Part shown: positions 55,259 to 63,282 of the stretch, one piece after another
Position numbering within the stretch: position 1 is the stretch's first letter
Layout of the letters: each line of letters opens with the position of its first letter
Assembly: GCA_002391235.1 (NCBI GenBank)
Contig: DGRX01000030.1
Coordinates: 95,086-159,085, forward strand
Reading direction: 5' to 3'
DNA from: Treponema sp. UBA4377
GTDB lineage: Bacteria; Spirochaetota; Spirochaetia; Treponematales; Treponemataceae
Length of the DNA stretch: 64,000 nt
Position numbers and translations under genes: made by a program
The notes under the pieces: model-generated
The model's input: the letters and a program-made list of their open reading frames with translations, nothing else
Told to the model about the DNA's origin: nothing
The model's database searches: none

Positions 55259-56422
55259 CTAGAAGTTGAATGTCAAAGTAATAACGGTCAAGTCGTTGGC
55301 CGAGAATTGGTTTACCAACGAATCAAACTTTACCTTGACCTTTTTGCACGCGTCGTCCAAGTAAGAAAGGTAGTACATGCCCAAGTCGGTTCCTTCCTGG
55401 CCTTCGGGCATTTCGCGGTAAAAGTCAACCAAAGACTTTTTGTTGGTGTTGGCCTGCTGGGCCGCGTCAATCGTGTCCTTGACTTCCTGGAACTCGTCGG
55501 TTTTGTTGTAAATCGTTATTTGCAAGCGGCCCTGCTTTCCGATGGAAGTGGAGCCTCCGCCAAGCTTCCAGCTAAGGAATACCAATTCGCCCTTGGCCTC
55601 AAGCTCGTGGACGATTTTCTTTCGCACGTCCGGGTCAAGGATGAGCATGTTGATGTCGTCGCGGCCGCGGTACATGTTCTGGGCTTCTTTCGTTATGTTA
55701 GTGTTTTCGCTGTTAAGGGCCAGCTCCATAATCATCGTCGAAATGTAGTCGGCGACGCGGCTTTTGTCCATGTAGCGCGAAAGAACCATTCTAGTCTGGC
55801 TTACCAATTCCGAGAAAGCCTCGTCCTTGTGGAACAATGTGAAAATGTGCCAGTTAAGAAGGCTCAGGCGGTTCATGAATTTTTCGGACATCAAAAGATA
55901 GATGTTCTTTTCTTCGGCCGAATATTCCTTGTTGGTCATTACGTTTTTCCAAATCGGAGTCAAAATGTTTTTGCGGATTTGGTCAATCAAGGCGTTTTTG
56001 TTAGAAAGCTCGGCGCGAAGCTGCTTGTCGGAAATCTGAGTCTTTTCGTCAATGAGGCTGCCGGCATGGGTGCGGTTGTACTTGCGCACGCAGTCAGTTT
56101 CGATAAGCGCTTGGAAAATCTCGCGGTCAAACTGCTTGTACATTACGGAGTAAACGACCAACTTGGAAAGGTCCATGATTTCTTGGCGCTTTGAAACGAA
56201 TTCGGACATTGAGATTTCGATCTTGGAAATGTAATCGATCAAAATCATGTTTTGAATTGACTGCGGTGAAAATTTGTTCAAAGAAATTCCATACTCTTCG
56301 ACATTGTCAGCCATCTTGATTCTTAGAAGCTTCTTTTTATGACTGATAAAGTTAGAAGTTCCGTCTTCCGTCAAAATTATTTTTAGCGGAAGATCAAGCA
56401 TGAATTTTTTTCCGGATGCCAT
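55259..56422 (-). CDS. Protein with possible degenerate GHKL-like domain
   Basis: A 387-residue cytosolic protein with no signal peptide. The first 220 residues are helical. The C-terminal part carries MELALNSENTN (E233 and N237, like an N-box), a strand QITIYN near 301 and GTDLGMYYLSYL near 344-355, then TVITLTFNF, together like a histidine-kinase type ATP fold with the DxGxG box lost. This is my inference, not an established family. Promoter TAGACA-N17-TATAAT upstream. Confidence 0.6.
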   Translation of the reverse strand: MASGKKFMLDLPLKIILTEDGTSNFISHKKKLLRIKMADNVEEYGISLNKFSPQSIQNMILIDYISKIEISMSEFVSKRQEIMDLSKLVVYSVMYKQFDREIFQALIETDCVRKYNRTHAGSLIDEKTQISDKQLRAELSNKNALIDQIRKNILTPIWKNVMTNKEYSAEEKNIYLLMSEKFMNRLSLLNWHIFTLFHKDEAFSELVSQTRMVLSRYMDKSRVADYISTMIMELALNSENTNITKEAQNMYRGRDDINMLILDPDVRKKIVHELEAKGELVFLSWKLGGGSTSIGKQGRLQITIYNKTDEFQEVKDTIDAAQQANTNKKSLVDFYREMPEGQEGTDLGMYYLSYLDDACKKVKVKFDSLVNQFSANDLTVITLTFNF

Positions 56423-56470
56423 TAGATTATATTACTCCATTGAAAGGCGCCATTGCCTTACTAAAATTCA

Positions 56471-56499
56471 ATTATAGCGCAGTTCTTTTTAATTGTCTA
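56471..56499 (-). promoter_or_regulatory. Promoter of the GHKL-like/trmB/ligA operon
   Basis: Minus strand TAGACA (56499-56494), 17 bases ending GCGC, TATAAT (56476-56471). About 49 bases lead to the ATG at 56422. Confidence 0.72.
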
Positions 56500-56507
56500 C
56501 TAAAAAA

Positions 56508-58958
56508 TCATTCCAAAACAGCCTCAACGGCAGCGCAAATGTCGTTAAGGCCGGCGTAAAGGCGTTTTGTCTTGGGAAGGCTGTCCAGGAAAATCTTTCC
56601 GTAGCGTTTTTCCATGATTCTTCGGTCCAAAACCACCACAGCGCCCTTGTCCGTGGAGCGGCGCACAAGGCGGCCAAAGCCCTGCCTAAACTTTATAACC
56701 GCTTCGGGCAGGCTTAGCTCCATAAAGGACGAGCCTCCCCTGCGCTCAACCTCTTCCGCCCTGGCCGCGAAAACCGGGTCGTTGGGCACGCTAAAAGGCA
56801 GTTTAACGATTATAACTTGGCTAAGCGAGCTTCCCGGAACGTCTATGCCCTGCCAAAAGGAGTCGGTAGCAAACAGGGCGCTAGTCTCGTCGTTCTTGAA
56901 CTTGTCCAAAAGCCTAAAGCGGTCGTCGTCGCCCTGCTTCATCACATTGATTCCCAGCTTTGAAAGCTCGTACTGGCATGTGCTGTAGGCGCTTTTCAAC
57001 GAATCGTAGGAAGTGAACAAAACCAGCGCCCTTCCCTTCGAGGCCTTTACAAGCTTTATCAAGGCAAGCTCAACGTATTGCTGGAACTCTATGCTGTCCG
57101 GAAAGGGAATGTCCTTGGGGCAGGCAAAGAGAACGTTTTTTTCGTACGGGAACGGAGAGTCAAAGCCCGCGCTTTTCAGCCGCTCCTCCTCCACAAAAGA
57201 AAGGCCGGTCCTGCGCGTCCAAAAGTCAAAGCTTCCGGCAATCTTTAGCGTGGCGCTCGCGCAAACAACGCTTTCCATCGGCTCAAAAACGCCGGTGTTC
57301 ATAAGGGGCGCGATGTCCAAGGGCGTTCTTGAAAAAACAATGTAAAACGGAAGCGAGCCGTCCTTTACAAACTCTTCGTTAAGCCGCTGGCGCTGCATCC
57401 AAAAAACCTGGTCGCGCTTTTCGTCCCAATAGCTAAAGTCCTTGCAAACTCCGGCCGCGTCTTCCAAGCGGCGCAAAATCGCCTTTGTCTCCCAATAAGC
57501 GTTCTCCGACTTGTCCTCGTCGGCGACATTGTCGCAAACTTCCCTTACAAGCGCGACCAAACGGCCCAGCTCTCCGCCCAAGCTTGCAAGCAAGGACAAA
57601 AGAGGCGCGAAAGCGGCCGCGTTTTTTTCGTAAAGGCGCAAGGTCCATTCGTTACCCAAAAGGTCAAGGGCCGCGGTCTCTAGGCTTTTTATGTTGTCCT
57701 TGATTCTGTCCACGGCCTCCCCGATTTTTTCGCTGTTGTCAGGACCGTTAGAAAGCGCGGTCAGCGTAAAAACATAGCCCGCAAGGCTTGACCTGCGTTC
57801 CCTGTAAAGAAGGTTAAGCTGCTTTATGATTTTAAAGCGCGTAACTTGTTCGCTAAAAAAGCTTGTGGCCGCGGACTCGATTCCGTGAGCCTCGTCAAAG
57901 ACAATCCGCTTGTAGGGCGGCAAGACCGCCGCGTCGTCGTAGCCGACAGCGTTCATTCGGCTTTCTATGTCGGCGAACAAAAGGTGGTGGTTGACGACCA
58001 AAATCTGCGCGTCGCTCGCTTCCCTGCGCGCGGCCATAACAAAGCACTTGTCGCGGTACGGGCAATGAAGGCCCATGCAGGCGTCGCTTTCCGAGCAAAC
58101 GCGGCCCCAAAGGTTTTCGCTTGGATTAAAGGCCAAGTCGCTTTTGCTTCCGCTTGGACTGGACGACGCCCATTCCGCTATTTGCTCCAAGGCCTCGACT
58201 TCGGTCGAAAAAAGGTCGCGCTCCTTTTTCATTTCCTCAAGGCGGCGCAGGCACACGTAATTGTTGCGGCCCTTTAAAAGAACAGCCTTTAGGTCCAAGC
58301 CCAAAATCTTTTTGGCCGCTGGAATGTCTTTTTCATTAAGCTGCTGCTGCAAGTTTATCGTTCCAGTTGAGACGACGACGCGCTCCTTGTTTTGGCTGGC
58401 CCAGAGCATCGCGGGAATCAAGTAAGCGAAGCTTTTTCCAACGCCGGTTCCCGCCTCAAAGGCCGCGATCGAGTTGCCGTTAAAGGCGCGCGCGATGTGC
58501 CGAAGCAAATCCACTTGGACGGGCCGCTCCTCAAAGTTATCGGACAGTTTGCTCAAAGGGCCGCCGTTTTGTATGTACGAGGCGGCCTGGTCTTCGTCAA
58601 GCGCGACAATTTTTTTTGGCGGAACGGCTTCCATGACCACGTAAACTTTTTTTACGTCGTTGTCAACTATAAAAAAGCCGGAAAGATTTTCGTTGGCGCG
58701 GCTGGCTACGGCCATGTCGGCGCCGCTTGGAGTGAGGTCTCCGCCTGGATGGTTGTGGATAAAAACGCAAGGCTCGCGGGTTTCAAAAAAGTTTACGCCG
58801 ACGGAATGCTCGTCTCCGCGGGAGCAAGCTTTTATAGACGTGACGATGCAATTTTCGTTGATTTGACCGACAAAGAAAACTTCGTTTCCGCCGGCGTCTT
58901 GAATCTCGCGCCGCATCTTTATGATCGCCGGCATCGAAATCCGCTCTTCCGCCTTCAT
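56508..58958 (-). CDS. JAMM (RadC-like) domain fused to a DinG-type helicase
   Basis: An 816-residue fusion. The N-terminal 115 residues form a JAMM fold with E26 and the full metal motif H68-N-H70, S78 and D81 (HNHPGGDLTPSGAD), as in RadC. The rest is a DinG/XPD helicase: Walker A AGTGVGKS near 169-176, four cysteines of an Fe-S cluster (CSESDACMGLHCPYRDKC), a VFDEAHG box and a QGFGRLVRR motif near the end. The ATG at 58958 has GGTGGGA upstream; longer forms would read back into the tRNA. The start lies 11 bases after the tRNA terminator. Confidence 0.85.
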   Translation of the reverse strand: MKAEERISMPAIIKMRREIQDAGGNEVFFVGQINENCIVTSIKACSRGDEHSVGVNFFETREPCVFIHNHPGGDLTPSGADMAVASRANENLSGFFIVDNDVKKVYVVMEAVPPKKIVALDEDQAASYIQNGGPLSKLSDNFEERPVQVDLLRHIARAFNGNSIAAFEAGTGVGKSFAYLIPAMLWASQNKERVVVSTGTINLQQQLNEKDIPAAKKILGLDLKAVLLKGRNNYVCLRRLEEMKKERDLFSTEVEALEQIAEWASSSPSGSKSDLAFNPSENLWGRVCSESDACMGLHCPYRDKCFVMAARREASDAQILVVNHHLLFADIESRMNAVGYDDAAVLPPYKRIVFDEAHGIESAATSFFSEQVTRFKIIKQLNLLYRERRSSLAGYVFTLTALSNGPDNSEKIGEAVDRIKDNIKSLETAALDLLGNEWTLRLYEKNAAAFAPLLSLLASLGGELGRLVALVREVCDNVADEDKSENAYWETKAILRRLEDAAGVCKDFSYWDEKRDQVFWMQRQRLNEEFVKDGSLPFYIVFSRTPLDIAPLMNTGVFEPMESVVCASATLKIAGSFDFWTRRTGLSFVEEERLKSAGFDSPFPYEKNVLFACPKDIPFPDSIEFQQYVELALIKLVKASKGRALVLFTSYDSLKSAYSTCQYELSKLGINVMKQGDDDRFRLLDKFKNDETSALFATDSFWQGIDVPGSSLSQVIIVKLPFSVPNDPVFAARAEEVERRGGSSFMELSLPEAVIKFRQGFGRLVRRSTDKGAVVVLDRRIMEKRYGKIFLDSLPKTKRLYAGLNDICAAVEAVLE

Positions 58959-58968
58959 TTTCCCACCC

Positions 58969-59000
58969 AAAAAAAAAGCGCCAAAGCAAAAGCTTTGCGC
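58969..59000 (-). terminator. Terminator of tRNA-Glu
   Basis: Minus strand hairpin: GCGC with GCGC and AAAGC with GCTTT, one bulged base, a TTTT loop, followed by nine T (58977-58969). It ends 10 bases before the dinG-like start. Confidence 0.88.
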
Positions 59001-59008
59001 GCTGTTCA

Positions 59009-59080
59009 CATCTCCTACGGGAATTGAACCCATGTTGTCGGGATGAAAACCCGATGTCCTAACCACTAGACGAAGGAGAC
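59009..59080 (-). tRNA. tRNA-Glu (anticodon UUC)
   Basis: A 72-base cloverleaf on the minus strand: acceptor GTCTCCT with AGGAGAT, D arm, anticodon stem TCGGG with CCCGA around loop TTTTCAT (anticodon TTC), short variable loop, T arm ATGGG-TTCAATT-CCCGT, discriminator G. CCA is not encoded. It reads GAA and GAG. Confidence 0.95.
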
Positions 59081-59084
59081 ACGC

Positions 59085-59097
59085 TGACTTAAAGTCA
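59085..59097. repeat. Palindrome at the tRNA-Glu leader
   Basis: TGACTTAAAGTCA, a perfect 6+1+6 dyad, between the predicted transcription start (near 59099) and the mature tRNA end. It could be a processing hairpin or a regulator site. Confidence 0.5.
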
Positions 59098-59105
59098 ACA
59101 ATCAG

Positions 59106-59134
59106 ATACTAGCATAAAAGAAAAAAACTGTCAA
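59106..59134 (-). promoter_or_regulatory. Promoter of tRNA-Glu
   Basis: Minus strand consensus TTGACA (59134-59129), 17 bases, TAGTAT (59111-59106). The strongest -35 of the window together with flaA. Confidence 0.8.
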
Positions 59135-59142
59135 GCGCTTTC

Positions 59143-60417
59143 CTACATCATGTCGAACTTTTTGTTGAGCTTTGCGCGAAGGGCCTTGCATTCGTCGTTG
59201 TCAAGGCCCAAGCGGTTTGCGGCGTTGAGGTCCTCTAGCGATTTTTGGTAGTCGGCCAAATTAAAGTAAGTCAAGGCGCGGCGGTAATAGGCGTGCGACT
59301 GAAAGCCGTTTATTTCCAGCGACTTGGTAAAAGCCTCCAGCGCCTTTTCGTTTTGGCCGGTGACGCCGTAAACGATTCCCATGTAATAAATCGAGCGGAA
59401 GTTGTCCGTACCGTAGTTGGCGCTTTTTTCAAAGTCATCAAGCGCTTCGTTGTACTTGTTCTGGGCAAAGAAAGCCATTCCCCTGTGCTTGTGAATCACA
59501 GAAAGAACGTTGTCGTTTAGCTGGGTCTTTGAGTTTAGAATGTCGGAATAAATCGTTACGGCCAAATCCAAGTTTCCGCTGTTGTGGGCTTGAAGCGCGC
59601 GCAAAATCATGTCGTCGATCGTTCCGCGAACGTAAGGGCTTACGCGGCCAATCTCCTCCTGTTTGGCCGGAGCATGATCCTTGGCGGCCTGCAAGCCGTT
59701 CTCCTGGTCGGTGATGACGTCAGCCTTTTGGTAAAAGCTTTCGCGCCGCTCGTCAACCGCCCGCTGGAAATTCTTTTGGTAGTCGCGGATTTCCTGGAAA
59801 ATTGTGTCCGCCAAAGAAAGCGAAGCGTTTACGCAGGCAAGCTTTCGTCTAAGCGGCGCGTCAAAGGGCGTGAACTCGGTCTTGTAAATAAGCTCGTGCT
59901 CGACTTCCGCCCAAGCGTCTTGCAAAATCGTTCGCACTTGAATCTCGCAGCAGAGTTCCGGCGGAATCGGATGGTCTTTTACGAGGCCTGGGGTCAAGAC
60001 GCTTAAGTCCAAGCATTCCGTTGGAATGTTTATCAAAATGTGAACCGACTCGTAGCCAAACTCCTTAAAGCTCATCGTCTCGCCCTTGCGCTCGATTTCA
60101 CGGACTGAATACTTTTCTGAAATTTGCTTTACGACGTTGGAAATGTCTTCCAAAAAGGCGCAGACAACGCGGATTCCAATCATGTCTGTAAGACAAACAA
60201 GCTTGTCGGTGCGGTAAATCGCGTCAGACCTTTGGCGGACAACTTTTGAATAATAGCTTTTAAAAGACTTGATTCTTGACTTTAAGACGGGTCTAGGATT
60301 CAAATCCAAATCGCCTGCAAGCATATTTTGCACATTGTTCAGAATGCATGAAAAAATTGGATAGTAGGAATTGTAGAGCTCTTCTATGTTGCTTTTGCTT
60401 GGCATTTTAGAATCCAT
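59143..60417 (-). CDS. RelA/SpoT synthetase-domain protein with C-terminal TPRs
   Basis: A 424-residue protein. Residues 40-215 form a RelA/SpoT nucleotidyltransferase domain (DMIGIRV from D78, GYESVH 121-126, EIQVRT 158-163, WAEVEHEL 169-176); the HD hydrolase and TGS domains are absent, so it is a small-alarmone-synthetase type. Residues 270-415 carry about four TPRs (MAFFAQNKYNEALDDFEKS, IYYMGIVYGVTGQNEKALEAF). It should make (p)ppGpp or a related nucleotide if active. It follows flaA and its terminator; GGGGG precedes the ATG. Confidence 0.8.
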   Translation of the reverse strand: MDSKMPSKSNIEELYNSYYPIFSCILNNVQNMLAGDLDLNPRPVLKSRIKSFKSYYSKVVRQRSDAIYRTDKLVCLTDMIGIRVVCAFLEDISNVVKQISEKYSVREIERKGETMSFKEFGYESVHILINIPTECLDLSVLTPGLVKDHPIPPELCCEIQVRTILQDAWAEVEHELIYKTEFTPFDAPLRRKLACVNASLSLADTIFQEIRDYQKNFQRAVDERRESFYQKADVITDQENGLQAAKDHAPAKQEEIGRVSPYVRGTIDDMILRALQAHNSGNLDLAVTIYSDILNSKTQLNDNVLSVIHKHRGMAFFAQNKYNEALDDFEKSANYGTDNFRSIYYMGIVYGVTGQNEKALEAFTKSLEINGFQSHAYYRRALTYFNLADYQKSLEDLNAANRLGLDNDECKALRAKLNKKFDMM

Positions 60418-60433
60418 TCTTGCCCCCTTGTAG

Positions 60434-60470
60434 AAAAGAAAAAGGACTGCCCTAATAGGACAGCCCTTTT
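60434..60470 (-). terminator. Terminator of flaA
   Basis: Minus strand stem of 13 pairs (two G-U) from 60470-60458 with 60452-60440, 5-base loop, followed by TTCTTTTC. It lies 16 bases before the RelA-like start. A smaller AGGAAAC/GTTTCT hairpin lies upstream near 60491-60506. Confidence 0.88.
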
Positions 60471-60519
60471 CATGCTGAAGACTAATTTTTAGGAAACTTC
60501 GTTTCTCAAAACTAGCTTA

Positions 60520-61605
60520 TTAGTCGGCGGCCTGGCCCTGGTTAGACTGAGCGTTAGATCCAGATCCCTCGTTCAAGCTAGAAGAGAATTCTGTTTCTGT
60601 GGCCAACTTAGCCTTTTCGAGATAGCGGTTAACCTGCTTGTTTCCAAAGCGCTGCATTTCGGCAGTCTGGCGCTCCGTCTCTTTCTTTGTGATGATTCCC
60701 CAAAGGTCTTCGTCAGCGATGTCGCGGTCAGATGTGAGCAAGGCTTTGTCGTAAATTACCTTTACGTCCTTGAAGTATCCGATATAGTTTCCGCCGATGT
60801 GGGCGCCGTCGCGGCATACCTGGAAGCCTGTGAACTTAACGAAAGGAAGTCCGCGGGGATAAATCGGGTATACGCGAATTTCGCGGTTGCGGATTTCAGA
60901 GATGTACTGGGGGTTGTTCCAGATCAATGTCTTCCATCCGTCGAATCCGAGGTAGCCCATGAAGTAGCGGCGCTCGATGTTGTCGTTGTCCTTGAGCAAT
61001 ACATACAATGAGTGAGGATAGTTCATTCCCATTGTTGTAACGGCGATAGACTTGAGAGTTCCGACGTTCTTTACGACGCCGTATCCGTCTTCAAACAAAG
61101 TCTTGCCAGAAGCTTTCTGCTCGTCTGTCGGTTCCTGGCGAACGCCATTGTCGTCGGCGTCGGCCAAAGGCTCGTAAGCCGGAATGTCGAAAGCGGGAAC
61201 GATCTTAGCGTTGGCGTTGTTGGCCCAGTCGGGGAAAATTACGCGAACGCCCATAACTTCTTTGCCGGCGAACGGAACGTTGGCGCTGTCCTTTACAGGG
61301 GCGGCGACTACTCTTGAGTCGGCCAAGCTTCCAACATTGCGGGCGGAAGAGTTCAACTGAACTTCCCACTCAGGCAAAGCGAGAGATGTCTTCATCAATT
61401 CTTTTTGGTCGTCGGTGAATGTGGCGCCGGCGGCAACAGAAAAGTCCATTACAGTGCGTTTGTTCTGCGTGGGGTTGCCTGTCTGCTCATCATTGCAGCA
61501 GTCCGCCTGGAGCTGCGTAAAGTCGATGAGCGTCGCTTCTTCGGCGAACGCAAGCGAACCGGCGAACAAAAGCGCTGTCGCGATCAAACAGAAAGTTCTC
61601 TTCAT
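60520..61605 (-). CDS. flaA: Flagellar filament outer layer protein FlaA
   Basis: A 361-residue exported protein, the spirochaete-specific sheath of periplasmic flagella. Signal peptide 1-21 (SLAFA), then NKRTVMDFSVAAG, GVRVIFPDW, GYGVVKNVGTLKSIAVTTMGMNYPHSLYV, YFMGYLGFDGWKTLIWNNP and GNYIGYFKDVKVIYDKA, all matching the T. pallidum FlaA as I recall. Its tail is Gln/Ser/Asn-rich. It has its own strong promoter, an AAAGGAG ribosome site and a terminator, as expected for an abundant protein. Confidence 0.96.
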   Translation of the reverse strand: MKRTFCLIATALLFAGSLAFAEEATLIDFTQLQADCCNDEQTGNPTQNKRTVMDFSVAAGATFTDDQKELMKTSLALPEWEVQLNSSARNVGSLADSRVVAAPVKDSANVPFAGKEVMGVRVIFPDWANNANAKIVPAFDIPAYEPLADADDNGVRQEPTDEQKASGKTLFEDGYGVVKNVGTLKSIAVTTMGMNYPHSLYVLLKDNDNIERRYFMGYLGFDGWKTLIWNNPQYISEIRNREIRVYPIYPRGLPFVKFTGFQVCRDGAHIGGNYIGYFKDVKVIYDKALLTSDRDIADEDLWGIITKKETERQTAEMQRFGNKQVNRYLEKAKLATETEFSSSLNEGSGSNAQSNQGQAAD

Positions 61606-61657
61606 TTGAAAAACTCCTTTAATTATTTTATAGATGTAGCCTTGTCTATTTTCTATT

Positions 61658-61686
61658 ATTATCTAACAAGATACGCTTTTTGTCAA
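61658..61686 (-). promoter_or_regulatory. Promoter of flaA
   Basis: Minus strand consensus TTGACA (61686-61681), 17 bases, GATAAT (61663-61658). The leader is about 45 bases with AAAGGAG just before the ATG. It is a housekeeping type, not a sigma-28 site. Confidence 0.8.
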
Positions 61687-61732
61687 GGTTTTAATGAAAA
61701 AAAATTTGCTTTTTTAGAGGCCTGCTCAAGCC

Positions 61733-62242
61733 CTAATTCTTCAAGATTCCCCTTTTCTCTATATATATTTCCACGTTCTTTAAGCGCGGAAAGGCTTTTT
61801 TTACGTTCAACTTGAACAATTCGATGCCTTCCATAATTTCGCTGGCGTTGCCGCTTTTTACAAGCAAGTCGGGCGTTAAATTGACGTAAAGGATTCTGTC
61901 CCGCTCAAAGCAAAAATCGGCCTTTGTTCCGGGGGAGAACACGGGCCTTGAGCGCTCGTTTTTTGGGCCGAGCAAAAGCTCCTCGACGTAAAGCTCGATT
62001 TTTTTTCCGCCCTTTCTGGAAGGCAAAAAGCGCCACTCAACGTTTTCCCGGCCGGAATCAACCGACTGAAAGCGGAAGGTATAGCGCTTTTGCGGAGTTT
62101 TGGCCAAGTAAAACGCCAAGGAGAGCAAAAACAAAAAAACTATCGCGACAAGAAAAACCTCGCGCGGCCCCTTGATTTTTTTAGTCAAATCCTTGATTTT
62201 TTCCACTTCGATTTTTTTCAGGTTAATTTTATCGATTTTCAT
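61733..62242 (-). CDS. Membrane-anchored GerMN-domain protein
   Basis: A 169-residue protein: basic N-terminus, one membrane segment (about 28-47) and an extracytoplasmic GerMN-like domain (LYVEELLLGPKNERSRPVFSPGTK, ILYVNLTPDLL). GerMN domains occur in spore germination proteins and in many envelope proteins of non-spore formers. It overlaps the amidase by 4 bases, implying a joint cell-wall role; the gene order amidase, this gene, flaA resembles T. pallidum. Confidence 0.75.
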   Translation of the reverse strand: MKIDKINLKKIEVEKIKDLTKKIKGPREVFLVAIVFLFLLSLAFYLAKTPQKRYTFRFQSVDSGRENVEWRFLPSRKGGKKIELYVEELLLGPKNERSRPVFSPGTKADFCFERDRILYVNLTPDLLVKSGNASEIMEGIELFKLNVKKAFPRLKNVEIYIEKRGILKN

Positions 62243-63282
62243 TTTGCACCCGTAAAGCCTCGCGAACGCTCAAAGTGCGTCACAAAGGCAGCGATTCCAT
62301 TATATATTCCAAACGCGGTCTTTTGCAAGTAGCTTTCGTCGTTCAAGAGCTTGGCTTCCTCGTAGTTGGAAACAAAGCCCACCTCGACCAAGACGCTGGG
62401 CATGTTGGAGTTGCGGACGACAAACCATTCCTCGGCCTTGATTCCCCGCGGCTGGCTTAAAGAGCCGATTTGCGCGGCCAAGCCGTCCATGATGAACTTG
62501 GCGATCAAGATGCTTTCTGTCGTGTATTCCTCTTCCATCATTGAATTCAAAATCGGAAAGAGCTTTGGGTCGTCAGTCTTTCCATGATCCAAAACAGTGC
62601 GGCGATAGCCGGGCGAAAGGTACCAAACCTCGTAGCCGCGCGCCTTTTTGTCCAACGAAGAATTGACGTGAATCGAAATGTAAAGGACGGCCTCGTGGTC
62701 CTTAAGCTTTACGGAATTGGCGACTTCGGTTCTTTGCTGGAGGCTTATGAAAACGTCTTTGTCGCGCGTCATAATGATTTGCTTTTGCGGATAGGCGGCC
62801 TTTAGGCGCGCGGCGAGCATTTTGGCCACGGAAAGGTTTATGTCCTTTTCTTTTATCGTTACGTTTTTGCCGTTGATTTTGTGGGTCATCAAGGCGCCGG
62901 GATCTTTTCCGCCGTGGCCGGGGTCGATCAATATCGCGCCGACCTTAAAGTTTTCGCCGGACGCTGATTGTTGGGCAAACCAAGCCTCCGCGTCTTGGAT
63001 GAATTTTTGGCTTACCGTTATCTGGCCGTTCGCGATTTGCGGAGCGTCCGTAAAGGCGAATTTTTCGTTGTCCAAAAGAATGACGTTGGAGCCGGCGCGA
63101 AAGGAAACTTGCTTTCCGTTTTTTTCCAAAACGCCGCTTTGCGACAAAGTGTCCCAGTAAAGGATTTGCCCCTTTTTAGAGCTTTGATCCAAAAGGGAAA
63201 GCTCTTGAGCGGACGCGGCCTTGACAAAAAATGGAAAAGCGAAAAGAAGAGCCGCTACAAAAAAGTTCTTAGCGCGAAACAT
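62239..63282 (-). CDS. N-acetylmuramoyl-L-alanine amidase
   Basis: A 347-residue exported amidase (signal peptide 1-25, VKAASA). The N-terminal part (about 26-110) is a beta-rich region, and the Amidase_3 domain follows with ILIDPGHGGKDPGA (zinc His), Glu in the KEKDINLSVAKML stretch, YISIHVNSS and a catalytic Glu in VLVEVGFVSN. It cleaves the amide bond between peptide stem and MurNAc during cell separation. GGGGG precedes the ATG, inside the end of the ATP-grasp gene. Confidence 0.9.
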   Translation of the reverse strand: MFRAKNFFVAALLFAFPFFVKAASAQELSLLDQSSKKGQILYWDTLSQSGVLEKNGKQVSFRAGSNVILLDNEKFAFTDAPQIANGQITVSQKFIQDAEAWFAQQSASGENFKVGAILIDPGHGGKDPGALMTHKINGKNVTIKEKDINLSVAKMLAARLKAAYPQKQIIMTRDKDVFISLQQRTEVANSVKLKDHEAVLYISIHVNSSLDKKARGYEVWYLSPGYRRTVLDHGKTDDPKLFPILNSMMEEEYTTESILIAKFIMDGLAAQIGSLSQPRGIKAEEWFVVRNSNMPSVLVEVGFVSNYEEAKLLNDESYLQKTAFGIYNGIAAFVTHFERSRGFTGAK

